A stretch of 64,000 nucleotides of DNA from Candidatus Bathyarchaeota archaeon (GCA_018396535.1 JAGTQC010000001.1:224827-288826); one strand, 5' to 3'; shown: positions 44,352-53,520, counted from the first letter of the stretch. Notes: generated by a model not told the origin, from the sequence alone. Numbers and translations: made by a program.

Positions 44352-46460
44352 CTACATAGCAGATAGGGTTGAAGCGAAGTGATAGAGGGCACCAAGTATC
44401 ACAGCAATACCGACAGCAGCAGTCATACCTATAGCGAACGGCATTAAGAGATCATCGTATAATTTAGTACCACCTATTCTTAATATGATTAACTTAACTA
44501 TGTAAGCTATTATAGCTGGGAATACCATATTGACGATTATCCAGCCGAAACCCATAGCTACACCTCCAGGACTTAACGGAAACCATGGATACTTAGCGTG
44601 CAAAGCGTAGACAACTGATATTATGACAAGTCCTATAGCGAACTGTATCCACTGAGCTCCTACTGGTGGAGCGAATCTCCAGTATACTCCAACCTCAGTC
44701 CTACATGTATATGTTGGAGCCCTCTGCTGATAGTTGTTAGGTGCACCAGTATAATTAAACGCGGCTAGATTCAACGCTCCGAAGTTACACCACATAGGTA
44801 GAAGTGTGAATATCGAAGTTATAACGCCTACTATAACTGCTATAACAGCTCCTATAAATATGTATCGTGAATGCACACCTTCAATAGAAGCTACCTTATA
44901 GGATTGTAGCAGTGAAGCTGTAGGAGCGGCTCTTATAAATGTGCTATACCATGGATAATCTCCTCTAAGAACTATAAATCTTTCTTTGACATCTCTTATG
45001 AAGAATGGGGAGGCTGTATCCGCTACCCACCATAACCTCATGGAGTTATCCCATATATGAGCCCACATATTATCGTTAAATGGATCTAATACTAGACCAA
45101 ATTCTCCTGCAACTTTAGCTCTAGCTACACCATAGTATAGACCGTTCAATATATACCATATGAAACCGAATACTATCGGTAGATACCCGAGGCTTGCATA
45201 CCACCACGATATCACATATATGAGAGCGCATACTATGAAACCTATAAACATGTAGGTGTATCTCATAGGTTCCTTAGCTTCCACTTCTCTTGGAGCTTTA
45301 CCTATTATAGCCTTCAGTGTATTAAGAAGCTCCGATCTAAAAGCTACGAATACAGGATAGAATATGAAACCAAACCCAACCCCAAAGGAGAGCCATGTTA
45401 TAGATCCCCATGTGTAAACCCATTTCTGCATATTGGGACCAGTCCACTCATAATATACATCCTCCAATATGGAGCCCTCGGTTATACCACTAGTACCTGC
45501 ACTTTGAGGCTCCCAGTATCCTAGCCAAGACATTATAGGCCACCAAATCCAATGGACTATTATAGCCGTTACGATATAGCTGAATAGTGTTTTCAAAGGT
45601 ACTAAAAGGGCTGCACCTATCCAGAATGCTTCGAAGTTAAAGGATAGAGGGGCAAGAGGTATTATAACGTATGGTGTAAGATCTATAGCCATACCGCCAT
45701 ACTCTCTAAGTTGCGCCATACCGAGTACGGGTAAGGTCCAACCCCAGTATGGCATTATAGCTAGGAACCCTACTAGTAATCCCAGCCACAACCATACGTT
45801 CTGAAATAGCCTAGTCCTGCCATCAACTTTCTCATAAGCCATATCTATAAGCTTAGCTGCAGCAGTAGCATGCGGGAATGGCAAAGCTTCTACATCAACC
45901 CACTGCCTCCTCCATAGGGATAGCATGAAAGCATAGCCTAAATAGTATGGTATAAGTCTAGCGATATGGAGTAGTAGAGCTGGCATCCACTCAGCCCACG
46001 GTACAGGCCCACCATACATCCAAGACTCCCAAAGCTTATCGTTGAACGGGTCAGGACCCCACTGCCACGCTATAACTTTACCATAATTTAGATTCCATAG
46101 ATGGAAGCCAGGTATCTGACGAGCAGTACCCATCATTAATACAACCTGGTTAACACCATAGTGCGTCGGAAGCATCCATGAAATCCATACCATAGCCATG
46201 ATTACTACTAACTCATGCTTCGTAAGCCCGAACCTGGATAATAACGTTGCTAAAGCAGCTAAGACTAGAGGCCAGAATAGTACAAAGGATATATCCCCGA
46301 TCCAGTTATGATCCCATGCACCTGATGTAAGACCCCAGAGGCATCCACCATTGGTGAATAATGATATAAAGCCTATGAAAATCGTTATCAGCACTGTGAG
46401 AATCGCCCCGATTACGTAAGCTGTGGGACGGATTAAAACTTCGACGGATTTCTCCGACAT
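44352..46460 (-). CDS. OPT-like membrane transporter (DUF6785/6784-type)
   Basis: A 702-residue membrane protein with about 14 helices. The motif ALPFPHATAAAKLI (192-205) resembles the LPFP(E)xxAxA motif of oligopeptide transporters of the OPT family, and the overall layout matches the DUF6785/DUF6784 group. The sequence is unusually rich in Trp and Pro in the loops. The substrate is not known, but the following GH38 mannosidase gene on the same strand suggests a sugar or glycopeptide. The ATG at 46460 is preceded by a 340-bp gap with no other gene. Confidence 0.7.
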   Translation of the reverse strand: MSEKSVEVLIRPTAYVIGAILTVLITIFIGFISLFTNGGCLWGLTSGAWDHNWIGDISFVLFWPLVLAALATLLSRFGLTKHELVVIMAMVWISWMLPTHYGVNQVVLMMGTARQIPGFHLWNLNYGKVIAWQWGPDPFNDKLWESWMYGGPVPWAEWMPALLLHIARLIPYYLGYAFMLSLWRRQWVDVEALPFPHATAAAKLIDMAYEKVDGRTRLFQNVWLWLGLLVGFLAIMPYWGWTLPVLGMAQLREYGGMAIDLTPYVIIPLAPLSFNFEAFWIGAALLVPLKTLFSYIVTAIIVHWIWWPIMSWLGYWEPQSAGTSGITEGSILEDVYYEWTGPNMQKWVYTWGSITWLSFGVGFGFIFYPVFVAFRSELLNTLKAIIGKAPREVEAKEPMRYTYMFIGFIVCALIYVISWWYASLGYLPIVFGFIWYILNGLYYGVARAKVAGEFGLVLDPFNDNMWAHIWDNSMRLWWVADTASPFFIRDVKERFIVLRGDYPWYSTFIRAAPTASLLQSYKVASIEGVHSRYIFIGAVIAVIVGVITSIFTLLPMWCNFGALNLAAFNYTGAPNNYQQRAPTYTCRTEVGVYWRFAPPVGAQWIQFAIGLVIISVVYALHAKYPWFPLSPGGVAMGFGWIIVNMVFPAIIAYIVKLIILRIGGTKLYDDLLMPFAIGMTAAVGIAVILGALYHFASTLSAM

Positions 46461-46802
46461 CCCAGTAGATGAGTATATACTTAGGATTATTTAAGATTTA
46501 ACACGATATCCATACCGAGATTAACGACCGATACCTATATCGATCTTTAACCTAAACCTCTTTCGAAACACCTCCTATATGGAGAATGCCCTTTCTGTAT
46601 AAACGAAGAGAAGGTACTAACAGCTATTCTAGCATCTCTAAGATTGAATAAGCCAGCTAGTAATTCTACATCCTTAGGTATAGGGTATATATCGGTGAAT
46701 GCCATCGAAGACGTTGGTATGCGATAGGGAACGCTATATACCAAGACTATACACTTCGATGAGTATATGAGAGCTATAACTCTAGTATTTCTGAGACTTC
46801 AT
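46461..46802. other. Intergenic stretch upstream of the OPT-like gene
   Basis: A minus-strand frame of 65 codons (46547-46744, TTG start; first ATG at 46705) contains FNLRDARIAVSTFSSFIQKG, but it has no ribosome binding site and no recognisable similarity. The region should hold the promoter of the OPT-like gene at 46460 and the terminator of the SPFH cluster. Confidence 0.4.
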
Positions 46803-47825
46803 CTAGGCTAGCTTCTCCCCACAGTTTAAACAGTATCTCGCTCCAGGAGGATACTCGCTTCCACACTTAGGACATTTCCCAGTAGATTGCTGTAAAGGAC
46901 CCCCACAGTTTATACAGAATTTAGCTCCTACAGGATTTGTAGTACCGCATTTAGGGCATACCTGTCCAGGTTGCATAGAGGAGCCACAGTTCATACAGAA
47001 TCTAGCTGTTTGCGGATTCTGGAATCCGCATCTAGGACATTGTATCATAGGCTGGGTTTGAGCCTGCTGGAATAGGGGTGGTATTACAGCTATACCTGCT
47101 CCGACTGCTGCACCTGGGCTTTGAGATAGGCTCTCAGCAGCTTTCTGCACAGTCTGCATCCTTAAGACTTCACCCGCAGCTACACCAGTCCTTAGAAAGA
47201 ATAATCTATCCCTCCACTCTGGGGTTGTATCTATACCCTCAAATTTAACATCTATAAGCTCTAATCCTATCCTTCTGAAGGCTTCGTATAGTATACTCCT
47301 AACTAGGATGCTTGTCTCATCGAGCTTACCATAGACTTCTACTAGTGAATATTGACTCAGAGTATCTATAAGCTTCTCATTGAAGTATCCTCTAAGGAAT
47401 TCTTGAAGCCTATCCGTAGTATATATGTTCTGTCCTCCGATAACTTCGTTAACGAATAGGTTAGGCTCTTCTACTCTAAACCAAAAGCTTCCGTAGAATT
47501 TGAGTGGCGCAAGCTCCTTAGTCTGGCCTTGGGCTCCGAATCTACCTTGGAATTGTTTAAGCGAAACGAATACGATAGCTGCTCTGAATGGTGTTTTATC
47601 GAATCCTGCTATCCTAGATAATATACTCGTAAGTAGTGGTAGATTCGCTGTAGTGATTACATGTCTTCCAGCTCTGAAAACATCGTAAGCCTTTCCATCC
47701 CTAAAGAAGACTGCAGCCTCATACTCATGAACTATAAGGTTATCACCCCAAGCTACCTCCTCTCTAGGATATCTCCAGACTATATCGCTTTCCCTAGCTC
47801 CTACCCATTCGATAACCTTAGGCAT
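46803..47825 (-). CDS. SPFH-domain protein with three C-terminal zinc ribbons
   Basis: A 340-residue protein. Residues 1-215 form an SPFH/band 7 domain related to the YdjI/virion-core group (COG4260), with DNLIVHEYEAAVFFRDGKA and FRAGRHVITTANLP. After an Ala-rich linker, three zinc ribbons follow at about 263-281, 290-308 and 318-336, each C-x2-CG-x10-C-x-NCG. SPFH proteins assemble in rings on membranes. The gene is the last of three on this strand and starts 6 bp after the coiled-coil gene stop, so they are co-transcribed. The zinc ribbons suggest docking to partner proteins or membranes (inferred). Confidence 0.85.
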   Translation of the reverse strand: MPKVIEWVGARESDIVWRYPREEVAWGDNLIVHEYEAAVFFRDGKAYDVFRAGRHVITTANLPLLTSILSRIAGFDKTPFRAAIVFVSLKQFQGRFGAQGQTKELAPLKFYGSFWFRVEEPNLFVNEVIGGQNIYTTDRLQEFLRGYFNEKLIDTLSQYSLVEVYGKLDETSILVRSILYEAFRRIGLELIDVKFEGIDTTPEWRDRLFFLRTGVAAGEVLRMQTVQKAAESLSQSPGAAVGAGIAVIPPLFQQAQTQPMIQCPRCGFQNPQTARFCMNCGSSMQPGQVCPKCGTTNPVGAKFCINCGGPLQQSTGKCPKCGSEYPPGARYCLNCGEKLA

Positions 47826-47831
47826 ACTAGC

Positions 47832-48362
47832 CTACAACCTCCTGAGTATATCGATCCTCCTATCTATAAGGGAGTCTAGCTCATCTATCCTAGATATGAG
47901 CTCATCTACCATCCTCCCATAATCATCGCTTCCAGGATCTAGTGGAGCTAGAGATCGGATACTAGATCTGATAGATTCAGCCTTCTCTATCAAACCTAGA
48001 TCGTATTCGATTAGAGATTCAAGCTTATCCTCCCTAACCTTCACAGCATCGAATACACCCGCATACCCAGCTACAGCTCTATCTATACGCTGAGTAACCC
48101 TATCAAGACGGGAGGATAGTATATCGATCCTCCATAAGCTACCGCTAGGGATTCTAGCAGCTATATTCGGATTTGATAAACTCCTCCTTAAGATATCTTT
48201 AGCCTCTCTTAACATTGATACAGCCTCCATCCTAACAAGTCTATCACTCTCCCTCCTAACCTCCTTCTCCTTATAACCTCGATAACCTGGTATATAGCTT
48301 ATGATCCTCTCTATAAGACCCATCTCCTTCTTAACCTTATCTATACGATCCTCTACACCCAC
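47832..48362 (-). CDS. Coiled-coil protein with GYxGYKEKE motif
   Basis: A 176-residue helical protein. Near the start it has IPGYRGYKEKEVRRESDRLVR (residues 23-43), a motif I associate with a widespread family of SPFH-neighbour proteins, then two long helices with many charged residues. No signal peptide or membrane segment is present. The order small membrane protein, this protein, SPFH protein is tight: it overlaps the upstream gene by 10 bp and precedes the SPFH gene by 6 bp. A scaffold role at the membrane is inferred. Confidence 0.65.
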   Translation of the reverse strand: MGVEDRIDKVKKEMGLIERIISYIPGYRGYKEKEVRRESDRLVRMEAVSMLREAKDILRRSLSNPNIAARIPSGSLWRIDILSSRLDRVTQRIDRAVAGYAGVFDAVKVREDKLESLIEYDLGLIEKAESIRSSIRSLAPLDPGSDDYGRMVDELISRIDELDSLIDRRIDILRRL

Positions 48363-48706
48363 CTCATCCTCCCCCTATAGGTTGAGAAGCCTATTATAGC
48401 GAGGACTATGAGTAGTAAGCCTAGAATCGTTAGCGGATGTACTAATGGGTATAACGCAGATGATAGAGCTAAAGCTAACATGAATAAGCCCCAACATATA
48501 TGGAAGAATCTATCTCTATTAAACCATAACCCATAGAAGATCGTGTACACGCCGAGAGGGCCTAGAATCCATGATACAATATCTACTATATCAAAGGATA
48601 GTATACCTATACTGTATACTATGGACGCCACTCCTATAGAGGATGCAAGGATTAGGAGAGCCCCGATCTTATACTCTAACTCCTTAGATTCAGTTTTCAC
48701 AATCAT
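48353..48706 (-). CDS. Small membrane protein of the SPFH cluster
   Basis: A 117-residue protein with about four hydrophobic helices (GALLILASSIGVASIVYSIGIL, DIVSWILGPLGVYTIFYGLW, ICWGLFMLALALSSALYPLV and LTILGLLLIVLAIIGF) and a short Arg-rich tail. No family is recognised. It is the first gene of the three-gene minus-strand unit and overlaps the coiled-coil gene by 10 bp. It may be the membrane partner of the SPFH protein. The divergent arrestin-like gene begins 80 bp away. Confidence 0.6.
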   Translation of the reverse strand: MIVKTESKELEYKIGALLILASSIGVASIVYSIGILSFDIVDIVSWILGPLGVYTIFYGLWFNRDRFFHICWGLFMLALALSSALYPLVHPLTILGLLLIVLAIIGFSTYRGRMRWV

Positions 48707-48785
48707 ACAACTGATAGATAGGTATGCTTACTATATAAATTGTTTGTAATCTTTAAATCTCTACTAGCTAGGATGTAGAGTATGA

Positions 48786-49418
48786 GTGATACAGGATTTG
48801 CCGATCCTAGATGGGTTTGCTAGAAAGCTTACACCACCTAAGATTAGTTTAACGTTGAAATTCGATAAAGACTACTATACACTCGGAGAGAATATAGAAG
48901 GCGAGTTAAACCTATACTCAGATGAGGATGTAGATGTAGATGAGGTTAGATGCGAACTTCTATGCGTAGAATCGGTTAAAACCGTAAAGTATGTCGGAGC
49001 TACGATACCATCCAGATCTGGAAGGATAGAGCCATCCGTAATGGTTCCGAGAGAGACATGGGAATCCGCAATCCTCTACTCTACCAAAGCTATACTAAGC
49101 GGTCCTACGCATATAGCTAGAGGATCCATGGAGAAGTATAGATTCAAGATAGGTATACCTATAACTCTGAAACCGACTTATAAAAGCGTGGATAGGAAGA
49201 TTGTATGGACGATTAAAGGTGTGGTAGCAGTTAAAGGTAGACCAGATGCGAAGAGTAGTACTGTAGAATTACAGATAGCTCAACCAACCGTCCAACCTAC
49301 CATCAGAGAGAGGGAGGTAGTAAGAGAGATAGTAGTAGCTCCATGCAGATACTGCGGAACCCTCTTCCCTATAACAGAGACTACATGCCCTAACTGCGGC
49401 GCTAAGAGAACTGGTTGA
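48786..49418 (+). CDS. Arrestin-like fold protein with C-terminal zinc ribbon
   Basis: A 210-residue protein. Residues 15-165 form beta strands resembling an arrestin/SpoOM-like sandwich (LTLKFDKDYYTLGENIEGEL as the first strands, then VDEVRCELLCVESVK). After a polar linker a zinc ribbon (CRYCGTLFPITETTCPNCG, 187-205) ends the protein. The same type of ribbon occurs three times in the nearby SPFH protein, so the two may bind a common partner (inferred). The start is a GTG at 48786. The gene is divergent from the SPFH unit and is followed by a small membrane-protein gene. Confidence 0.65.
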   Translation: MIQDLPILDGFARKLTPPKISLTLKFDKDYYTLGENIEGELNLYSDEDVDVDEVRCELLCVESVKTVKYVGATIPSRSGRIEPSVMVPRETWESAILYSTKAILSGPTHIARGSMEKYRFKIGIPITLKPTYKSVDRKIVWTIKGVVAVKGRPDAKSSTVELQIAQPTVQPTIREREVVREIVVAPCRYCGTLFPITETTCPNCGAKRTG

Positions 49419-49473
49419 ATCCATCCCAGATCAGCTAAATCTAGTTTAGATAAAGGCTAAGCTAGATATACTA

Positions 49474-50019
49474 ATGGGAGTAGAGGCTATGAATAGTCTA
49501 ACAACTACACGAATACTAGGAGTTATCGGGTTAGCTATAATCCTAGTATCCTTCATAATACCATGGGCTACTTTTAGATTCGAGTATCTAAACGTAGAGT
49601 ATACGCTGATAGATCTGTTAACGTTGATACTTAACCCTAACCCAGTAGAGGTTGGGGGGTTTAAAGCTAGGCTTATAATATCGATATACGCTTTAGCTAA
49701 TCCTGAAGCTGTAGATGCTGTATTAGCTTTCAAGATGCATGTAACCCTATCCTTTCTATCGCTAATTCTAGGAGTATTATCGGTTATACTGGATATGAGG
49801 AGGGGCTATGTCTCAAACCTTGTATGCATAATATTATCATCTACGTTATTCGTATACTCTATACTTAGATTATATGGGAATATACCTCCAACCATAGCGT
49901 TGATAGGGTACTCCTACGAGCTTGGGGTATTCGTTTATACAGCGAATTCTATAATCTACGTAGCTTGCATACTAGTACCTAGAGCTGAGGTATTAGCGGA
50001 GGAGGCTATGGAGGTGTAG
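49474..50019 (+). CDS. Small polytopic membrane protein after the arrestin-like gene
   Basis: A 181-residue protein with four helices (LGVIGLAIILVSFIIPWATF, ISIYALANPEAVDAVLAF, LSFLSLILGVLSVILDM and VCIILSSTLFVYSILRLYG, plus a last hydrophobic stretch). No family is recognised. The start may be ATG 49474 or the ATG at 49489. It lies 55 bp downstream of the arrestin-like gene and is convergent with the Ldh2-type gene, overlapping its end by 14 bp. Confidence 0.55.
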   Translation: MGVEAMNSLTTTRILGVIGLAIILVSFIIPWATFRFEYLNVEYTLIDLLTLILNPNPVEVGGFKARLIISIYALANPEAVDAVLAFKMHVTLSFLSLILGVLSVILDMRRGYVSNLVCIILSSTLFVYSILRLYGNIPPTIALIGYSYELGVFVYTANSIIYVACILVPRAEVLAEEAMEV

Positions 50020-51070
50020 CTTCAGATAGAAGCCTATCTAGATCCAGCCCTAATTCTACGATAGTCCTCCTTATCCTAGCCCATACCTCATCCTCTACCG
50101 GTACACCTGTTTTAAGCTTCTCCTCCCTAGACCTATACTCTAGCTCCCCAGGTACTAGGACTTCTAGAAAGCCTTCAGCTGGAGGCGTAGATTTCATAGC
50201 TTCGATATACTTCGATACATCGTTTACGAATACATCCCTACCTACGAATACTGATGGATCTAGAGCTATTAGTAGGATGCTATTCATACCCTTATAGCAT
50301 CCACTACAGGGAAACCCTGCTCCTACAAGTATACCTGAAAGTATCTCTACAGCCATAGCTAGAGCATAACCCTTATAACCTCCGAACGGTAGTAAAGCTC
50401 CACCCCTCTCGTAGAAATCTGATGGATCCATAGATAGCCTACCCTGAGCATCTACTATCCAAGCTTCAGGTGTAGGTTCACGTGATAGATACTTTAACCT
50501 AAGCTTCCCCTCAGCTACTATAGATGTAGCATAGTCTAGTAGGAATGGGAATCTACTACTCGGAGCAGCTATGGATATAGGAGCTGTAGATAGCCTCCTA
50601 CCCCGTCCACCATATGGGGCAACCGAAGCTCTATAAGTCGTACAGAAGCCTAGACCAACCATACCATTCTCAGCTATATATAGAGTATACTCTCCAAGCC
50701 TACCTATATGCCCAGTATTCACAACTGCTACGGCGGATATACCGTGGGATAAGGCTTTAGATACAGCTATCTCAGAAGCTCTCCTACCAGCAACCTGCCC
50801 GAATCCTCCACCCCCATCGATTATAGCTGTAGTAGACGTCTCCCTAACGATCTCTACTCTAGCACCAGGCTTTATCAACCCCTCCCTTACATGCTCGACA
50901 TAGTATGGTATACGCATAACACCATGCGAATGTACGCCAGCTAGATCTGCTTCTACTAGAGATGAGGAGACTATCTCAGCTTCATATCTAGGTGAGCCTA
51001 CAGCTTCGAATACCGCTATACCTATATTCAATAGTGTAGAAGCTTTTATGGTAGGCATACCGAAAACCAT
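50006..51070 (-). CDS. Ldh2/YlbC-family malate/L-lactate-type dehydrogenase
   Basis: A 354-residue NAD(P)-dependent oxidoreductase of the Ldh2 family. The signature LAGVHSHGVMRIPYY (43-57), the GHIGRLGEY stretch (120-128) and the GGYKGYALAMAVE block are present. Relatives oxidise malate, lactate, ureidoglycolate or delta-1-piperideine-2-carboxylate; the substrate here is not clear. It is the second gene after the MBL hydrolase gene, 26 bp downstream. The start may be ATG 51070 or the next ATG four codons on. Confidence 0.9.
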   Translation of the reverse strand: MVFGMPTIKASTLLNIGIAVFEAVGSPRYEAEIVSSSLVEADLAGVHSHGVMRIPYYVEHVREGLIKPGARVEIVRETSTTAIIDGGGGFGQVAGRRASEIAVSKALSHGISAVAVVNTGHIGRLGEYTLYIAENGMVGLGFCTTYRASVAPYGGRGRRLSTAPISIAAPSSRFPFLLDYATSIVAEGKLRLKYLSREPTPEAWIVDAQGRLSMDPSDFYERGGALLPFGGYKGYALAMAVEILSGILVGAGFPCSGCYKGMNSILLIALDPSVFVGRDVFVNDVSKYIEAMKSTPPAEGFLEVLVPGELEYRSREEKLKTGVPVEDEVWARIRRTIVELGLDLDRLLSEATPP

Positions 51071-51096
51071 CTAGATGGATCTATAAGGTATTAAGT

Positions 51097-51984
51097 TTAC
51101 CCCACCCATAGATCTACACCTTCATCGAATCTAGAAGCTTCACCCTCCCTCTCCAAATCCTCTAGGATACATCCTATCGTGATAGGCTGTGATACACCTA
51201 TACGTTCATAGATCTCCCTAGGATTCATAGGCTTCCCAGATTCTCTAAGTATATCTAGAACTAGGCTTCTAAGCTTCTCGATAGCTTCAAGACTCTCTTT
51301 GATAAAATCCCTAACCTCCCAGCTTCTAAGTATAGCTCTACCATATGGTGGGAACGGATGCCCTAATACCAGTATATCTATATGCTCCTTCGAAAACTTA
51401 TCTAGGGATTCCATATAGTCTATAGAGCTATGGAAGAGTAGAGGTCTATTCCCACCATAGCCTTGGATAGAATCCCCAGATATATAGATACCCTTATCCT
51501 CATATACTATACATGATGAGCAGGGTGAATGTCCAGGAGTATGGATAATCCTAAGTCTAACACTACCGGTATCGATTATATCGCTATCCTTGAAGACTAT
51601 ATCAGCTTCTACAGGTTTAAACCTAGGCTCTCCTATACCGTATAGTATCGGAAACCTCCTATTAAGCTGTATATCTAGGAGTAGAGGATCTTCTAGAAAC
51701 GGCTTCCCATACTCATGAACCCCAACCCTACATAAAACCTCCTCCCTAATCCTAGATACACCACCACAATGATCGAAGTGAGCGTGGGTGAGTATTATAT
51801 GGGATACATCCCTTATACCTAAACCTAGATCCCCTAGGTATGGGTAGATAGCTTGCTTCGGAGAATCTTCTAAACCAGTATCGACCAATACTATACCCCT
51901 ACCAGCTATTATACATGAGCTAACGAAGTATCCTGGACGAAGGAATGGACATTCAACAAGGTATACGTTATCAGATACCTTCAT
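51097..51984 (-). CDS. MBL-fold hydrolase with C-terminal winged-helix-like domain
   Basis: A 295-residue metallo-beta-lactamase-fold enzyme of the glyoxalase II-like branch. Metal residues are H67, H69, D71 and H72 in THAHFDHCGG, H152 in TPGHSPCSS, D171 in ISGDS and a His in LGHPFPP. The last 50 residues (SGKPMNPREIYERIGVSQPITIG) form a winged-helix-like part. The substrate is unknown. It is the first gene of an operon with the Ldh2-type gene. Confidence 0.85.
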   Translation of the reverse strand: MKVSDNVYLVECPFLRPGYFVSSCIIAGRGIVLVDTGLEDSPKQAIYPYLGDLGLGIRDVSHIILTHAHFDHCGGVSRIREEVLCRVGVHEYGKPFLEDPLLLDIQLNRRFPILYGIGEPRFKPVEADIVFKDSDIIDTGSVRLRIIHTPGHSPCSSCIVYEDKGIYISGDSIQGYGGNRPLLFHSSIDYMESLDKFSKEHIDILVLGHPFPPYGRAILRSWEVRDFIKESLEAIEKLRSLVLDILRESGKPMNPREIYERIGVSQPITIGCILEDLEREGEASRFDEGVDLWVG

Positions 51985-52211
51985 CTAAGACACCTAGAAT
52001 CATGATATAGGTATCATAAGGGTATATATCGCTATCCCCCCTCCCTAGCTTCTCCATAATTTCAGCTATGGCTAAAACCCATACCCCATCCATAGATCTG
52101 CTTAAACACTACATAGCTAGCTATACCCTCTATATCCACTACCATTCAGGATCACCCCCCTCTACATGGAGGATACAGATAGCGATTGATTAAAGGATAA
52201 GGAGGAGATCA
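51985..52211. other. Gap upstream of the MBL gene
   Basis: No gene. The right end, AAGGAGGAGATC before an ATG at 52211, is a strong ribosome binding site for the decayed calcium-binding repeat gene listed next. The left end should hold the MBL gene promoter. Confidence 0.4.
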
Positions 52212-52437
52212 TGGTTTACAAGACTAATCTGCTAGATAGCGATACGGAGATCTATTCAACAAGGATACTGATGGTGATGGAATCCTGGATGGGGTAGAAG
52301 TTAGCAGGGGTTTTAAATCCACTTGATCCAGACTACGACGACGATAGGCTACCTAACGGTGTAGAGCTGAATCTAGGTACTAACACTAAGAATACTGATA
52401 CAAATAGTGCTCCAGAGGATAAGGGAAAGGATATCTA
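52211..52437 (+). pseudogene. Decayed thrombospondin-3-type calcium-repeat gene fragment
   Basis: Starting at ATG 52211 with a good ribosome binding site (GGAGGAGATC), the frame reads YKTNLLDSDTE, the start of a TSP3/dockerin-like repeat. It then shifts to another frame, where KDTDGDGILDGVEVSRGF follows (from 52261). A second shift within TTTTAAATCC leads to LDPDYDDDRLPNGVELNLGT and the stop at about 52435. With one base less in that run the text would read GFNPLDPD, exactly a TSP3 repeat. The pieces belong to an extracellular Ca-binding protein whose rest is gone. Sequencing error is the alternative. Confidence 0.55.
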
Positions 52438-52661
52438 AAAGATTATCTCCGCATATCGAAACCAGGATACACATCCATAACGCTCAAGACGGAAGTAGCA
52501 GAGCTAATAAAAACAAAGCTAACTCGACGAAACTCGGAATAAACGAACTCCTACTAAAACTCCTGAGAGAGGACTGCCCCAGGACCGCCCCAGATGCGGA
52601 AGGCGTCATGTCTCCCTACATTTCAAGCAAGCAAGAAGCAAGCAGCAACCATGATTCGAGA

Positions 52662-52735
52662 TGGGGCCGCTGGGATTTGAACCCAGGACCGCCAGCGCCC
52701 CAGGCTGGTATCCTTCCAAGCTAGACGACGGCCCC
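52662..52735 (-). tRNA. tRNA-Pro (anticodon GGG)
   Basis: A complete minus-strand cloverleaf: acceptor GGGGCCG/CGGCCCC with discriminator A, anticodon stem CCAGC/GCTGG around loop CTGGGGC (anticodon GGG, Pro CCC/CCT), and T-arm CTGGG-TTCAAAT-CCCAG. No CCA is encoded. Its promoter should lie in the 70-bp AT-rich stretch to the right, which it shares with the divergent amidotransferase gene. Confidence 0.93.
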
Positions 52736-52776
52736 TTCTCTTCTACTCCTAGATTTATTTAGGCTATTTTACCTCC

Positions 52777-52787
52777 CTTTATATAAG
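52777..52787 (+). promoter_or_regulatory. TATA box of the amidotransferase gene
   Basis: CTTTATATAAG is centred about 43 bp upstream of the ATG at 52825, giving a leader of about 18 bases. Its near-palindromic form also allows use toward the tRNA-Pro gene on the other strand. Confidence 0.5.
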
Positions 52788-52824
52788 TGTTTGAATACCA
52801 TCCTCCTCGATCTAGGTGTAGGAT

Positions 52825-53520
52825 ATGTGCCGTCTACTAGGTTTAATCGGTTCAGGATTCCCTTATGATATTTTCCGTGAATTTGCTCTCCTCGCTCGTA
52901 AAGGACATGTCGATGGATGGGGTCTCGTATACTTCGATAACGTATACCCTATGGTTTTAGGTTTATCTGATAGATCTATACTGGATGAGATGGATGTATA
53001 CCTCTCTATTTCACGAAGAGTTTCAGAATCTGGGTTCAGGATTATGATCGCTCATATAAGGAAGGCATCGGAGGGTATACCTGTATCTATAGCTAATACC
53101 CAACCCTTCATCTATCATAGATGGGCTTTCTGTCATAACGGTACTATAAGGGATGTAGGTAAACTCGATGTTAAACTACCTTTAAACGGTTCCTCTGATA
53201 GTGAGAGACTATTCAAATACATCGTTCAACTAATACTGGATGGTTACGATATACGTGAAGCTTTGAAACATATACATAGCATTATCGAAGATTATACAGC
53301 TCTAAACTTCATATTATCAGATGGAGAGATTCTATACGCCTATAGATATTGTAGAATAGATGAAAACTACTATACAATACATTATCTTAAGAATAGAAGC
53401 TATGTAGTGGTATGTTCTGAAGCATTGGAGAGAATCGATGGTAGATGGCTTCCACTAGACAATAACCAACTCCTATCCATCGATAGAGATCTCAACATAT
53501 ATATCGATAGGATAGTTTAG
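52825..53520 (+). CDS. Class II glutamine amidotransferase-like protein
   Basis: A 231-residue Ntn-hydrolase of the class II glutaminase family (YafJ/EgtC-like). The nucleophile is Cys2 after Met removal (MCRLLGLIG), followed by HVDGWGLVYF and IAHIRKASEG with the conserved His-Arg and NTQPF, and CHNGTIRD. It may hydrolyse gamma-glutamyl bonds; no synthase domain is attached. It ends overlapping the convergent tautomerase gene by 4 bp. Confidence 0.85.
   Translation: MCRLLGLIGSGFPYDIFREFALLARKGHVDGWGLVYFDNVYPMVLGLSDRSILDEMDVYLSISRRVSESGFRIMIAHIRKASEGIPVSIANTQPFIYHRWAFCHNGTIRDVGKLDVKLPLNGSSDSERLFKYIVQLILDGYDIREALKHIHSIIEDYTALNFILSDGEILYAYRYCRIDENYYTIHYLKNRSYVVVCSEALERIDGRWLPLDNNQLLSIDRDLNIYIDRIV

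Noticed and set aside
46547..46744. 65-codon minus-strand frame with TTG start
   Set aside because: No promoter or Shine-Dalgarno seen and no family recognised; left as an unassigned frame in the intergenic entry.
52407..52724. 105-codon plus-strand frame running into the tRNA-Pro gene
   Set aside because: Its end (WGRWDLNPGPPAPQ) is the complement of the tRNA-Pro T-arm and anticodon arm, a well-known false ORF pattern over tRNA genes.
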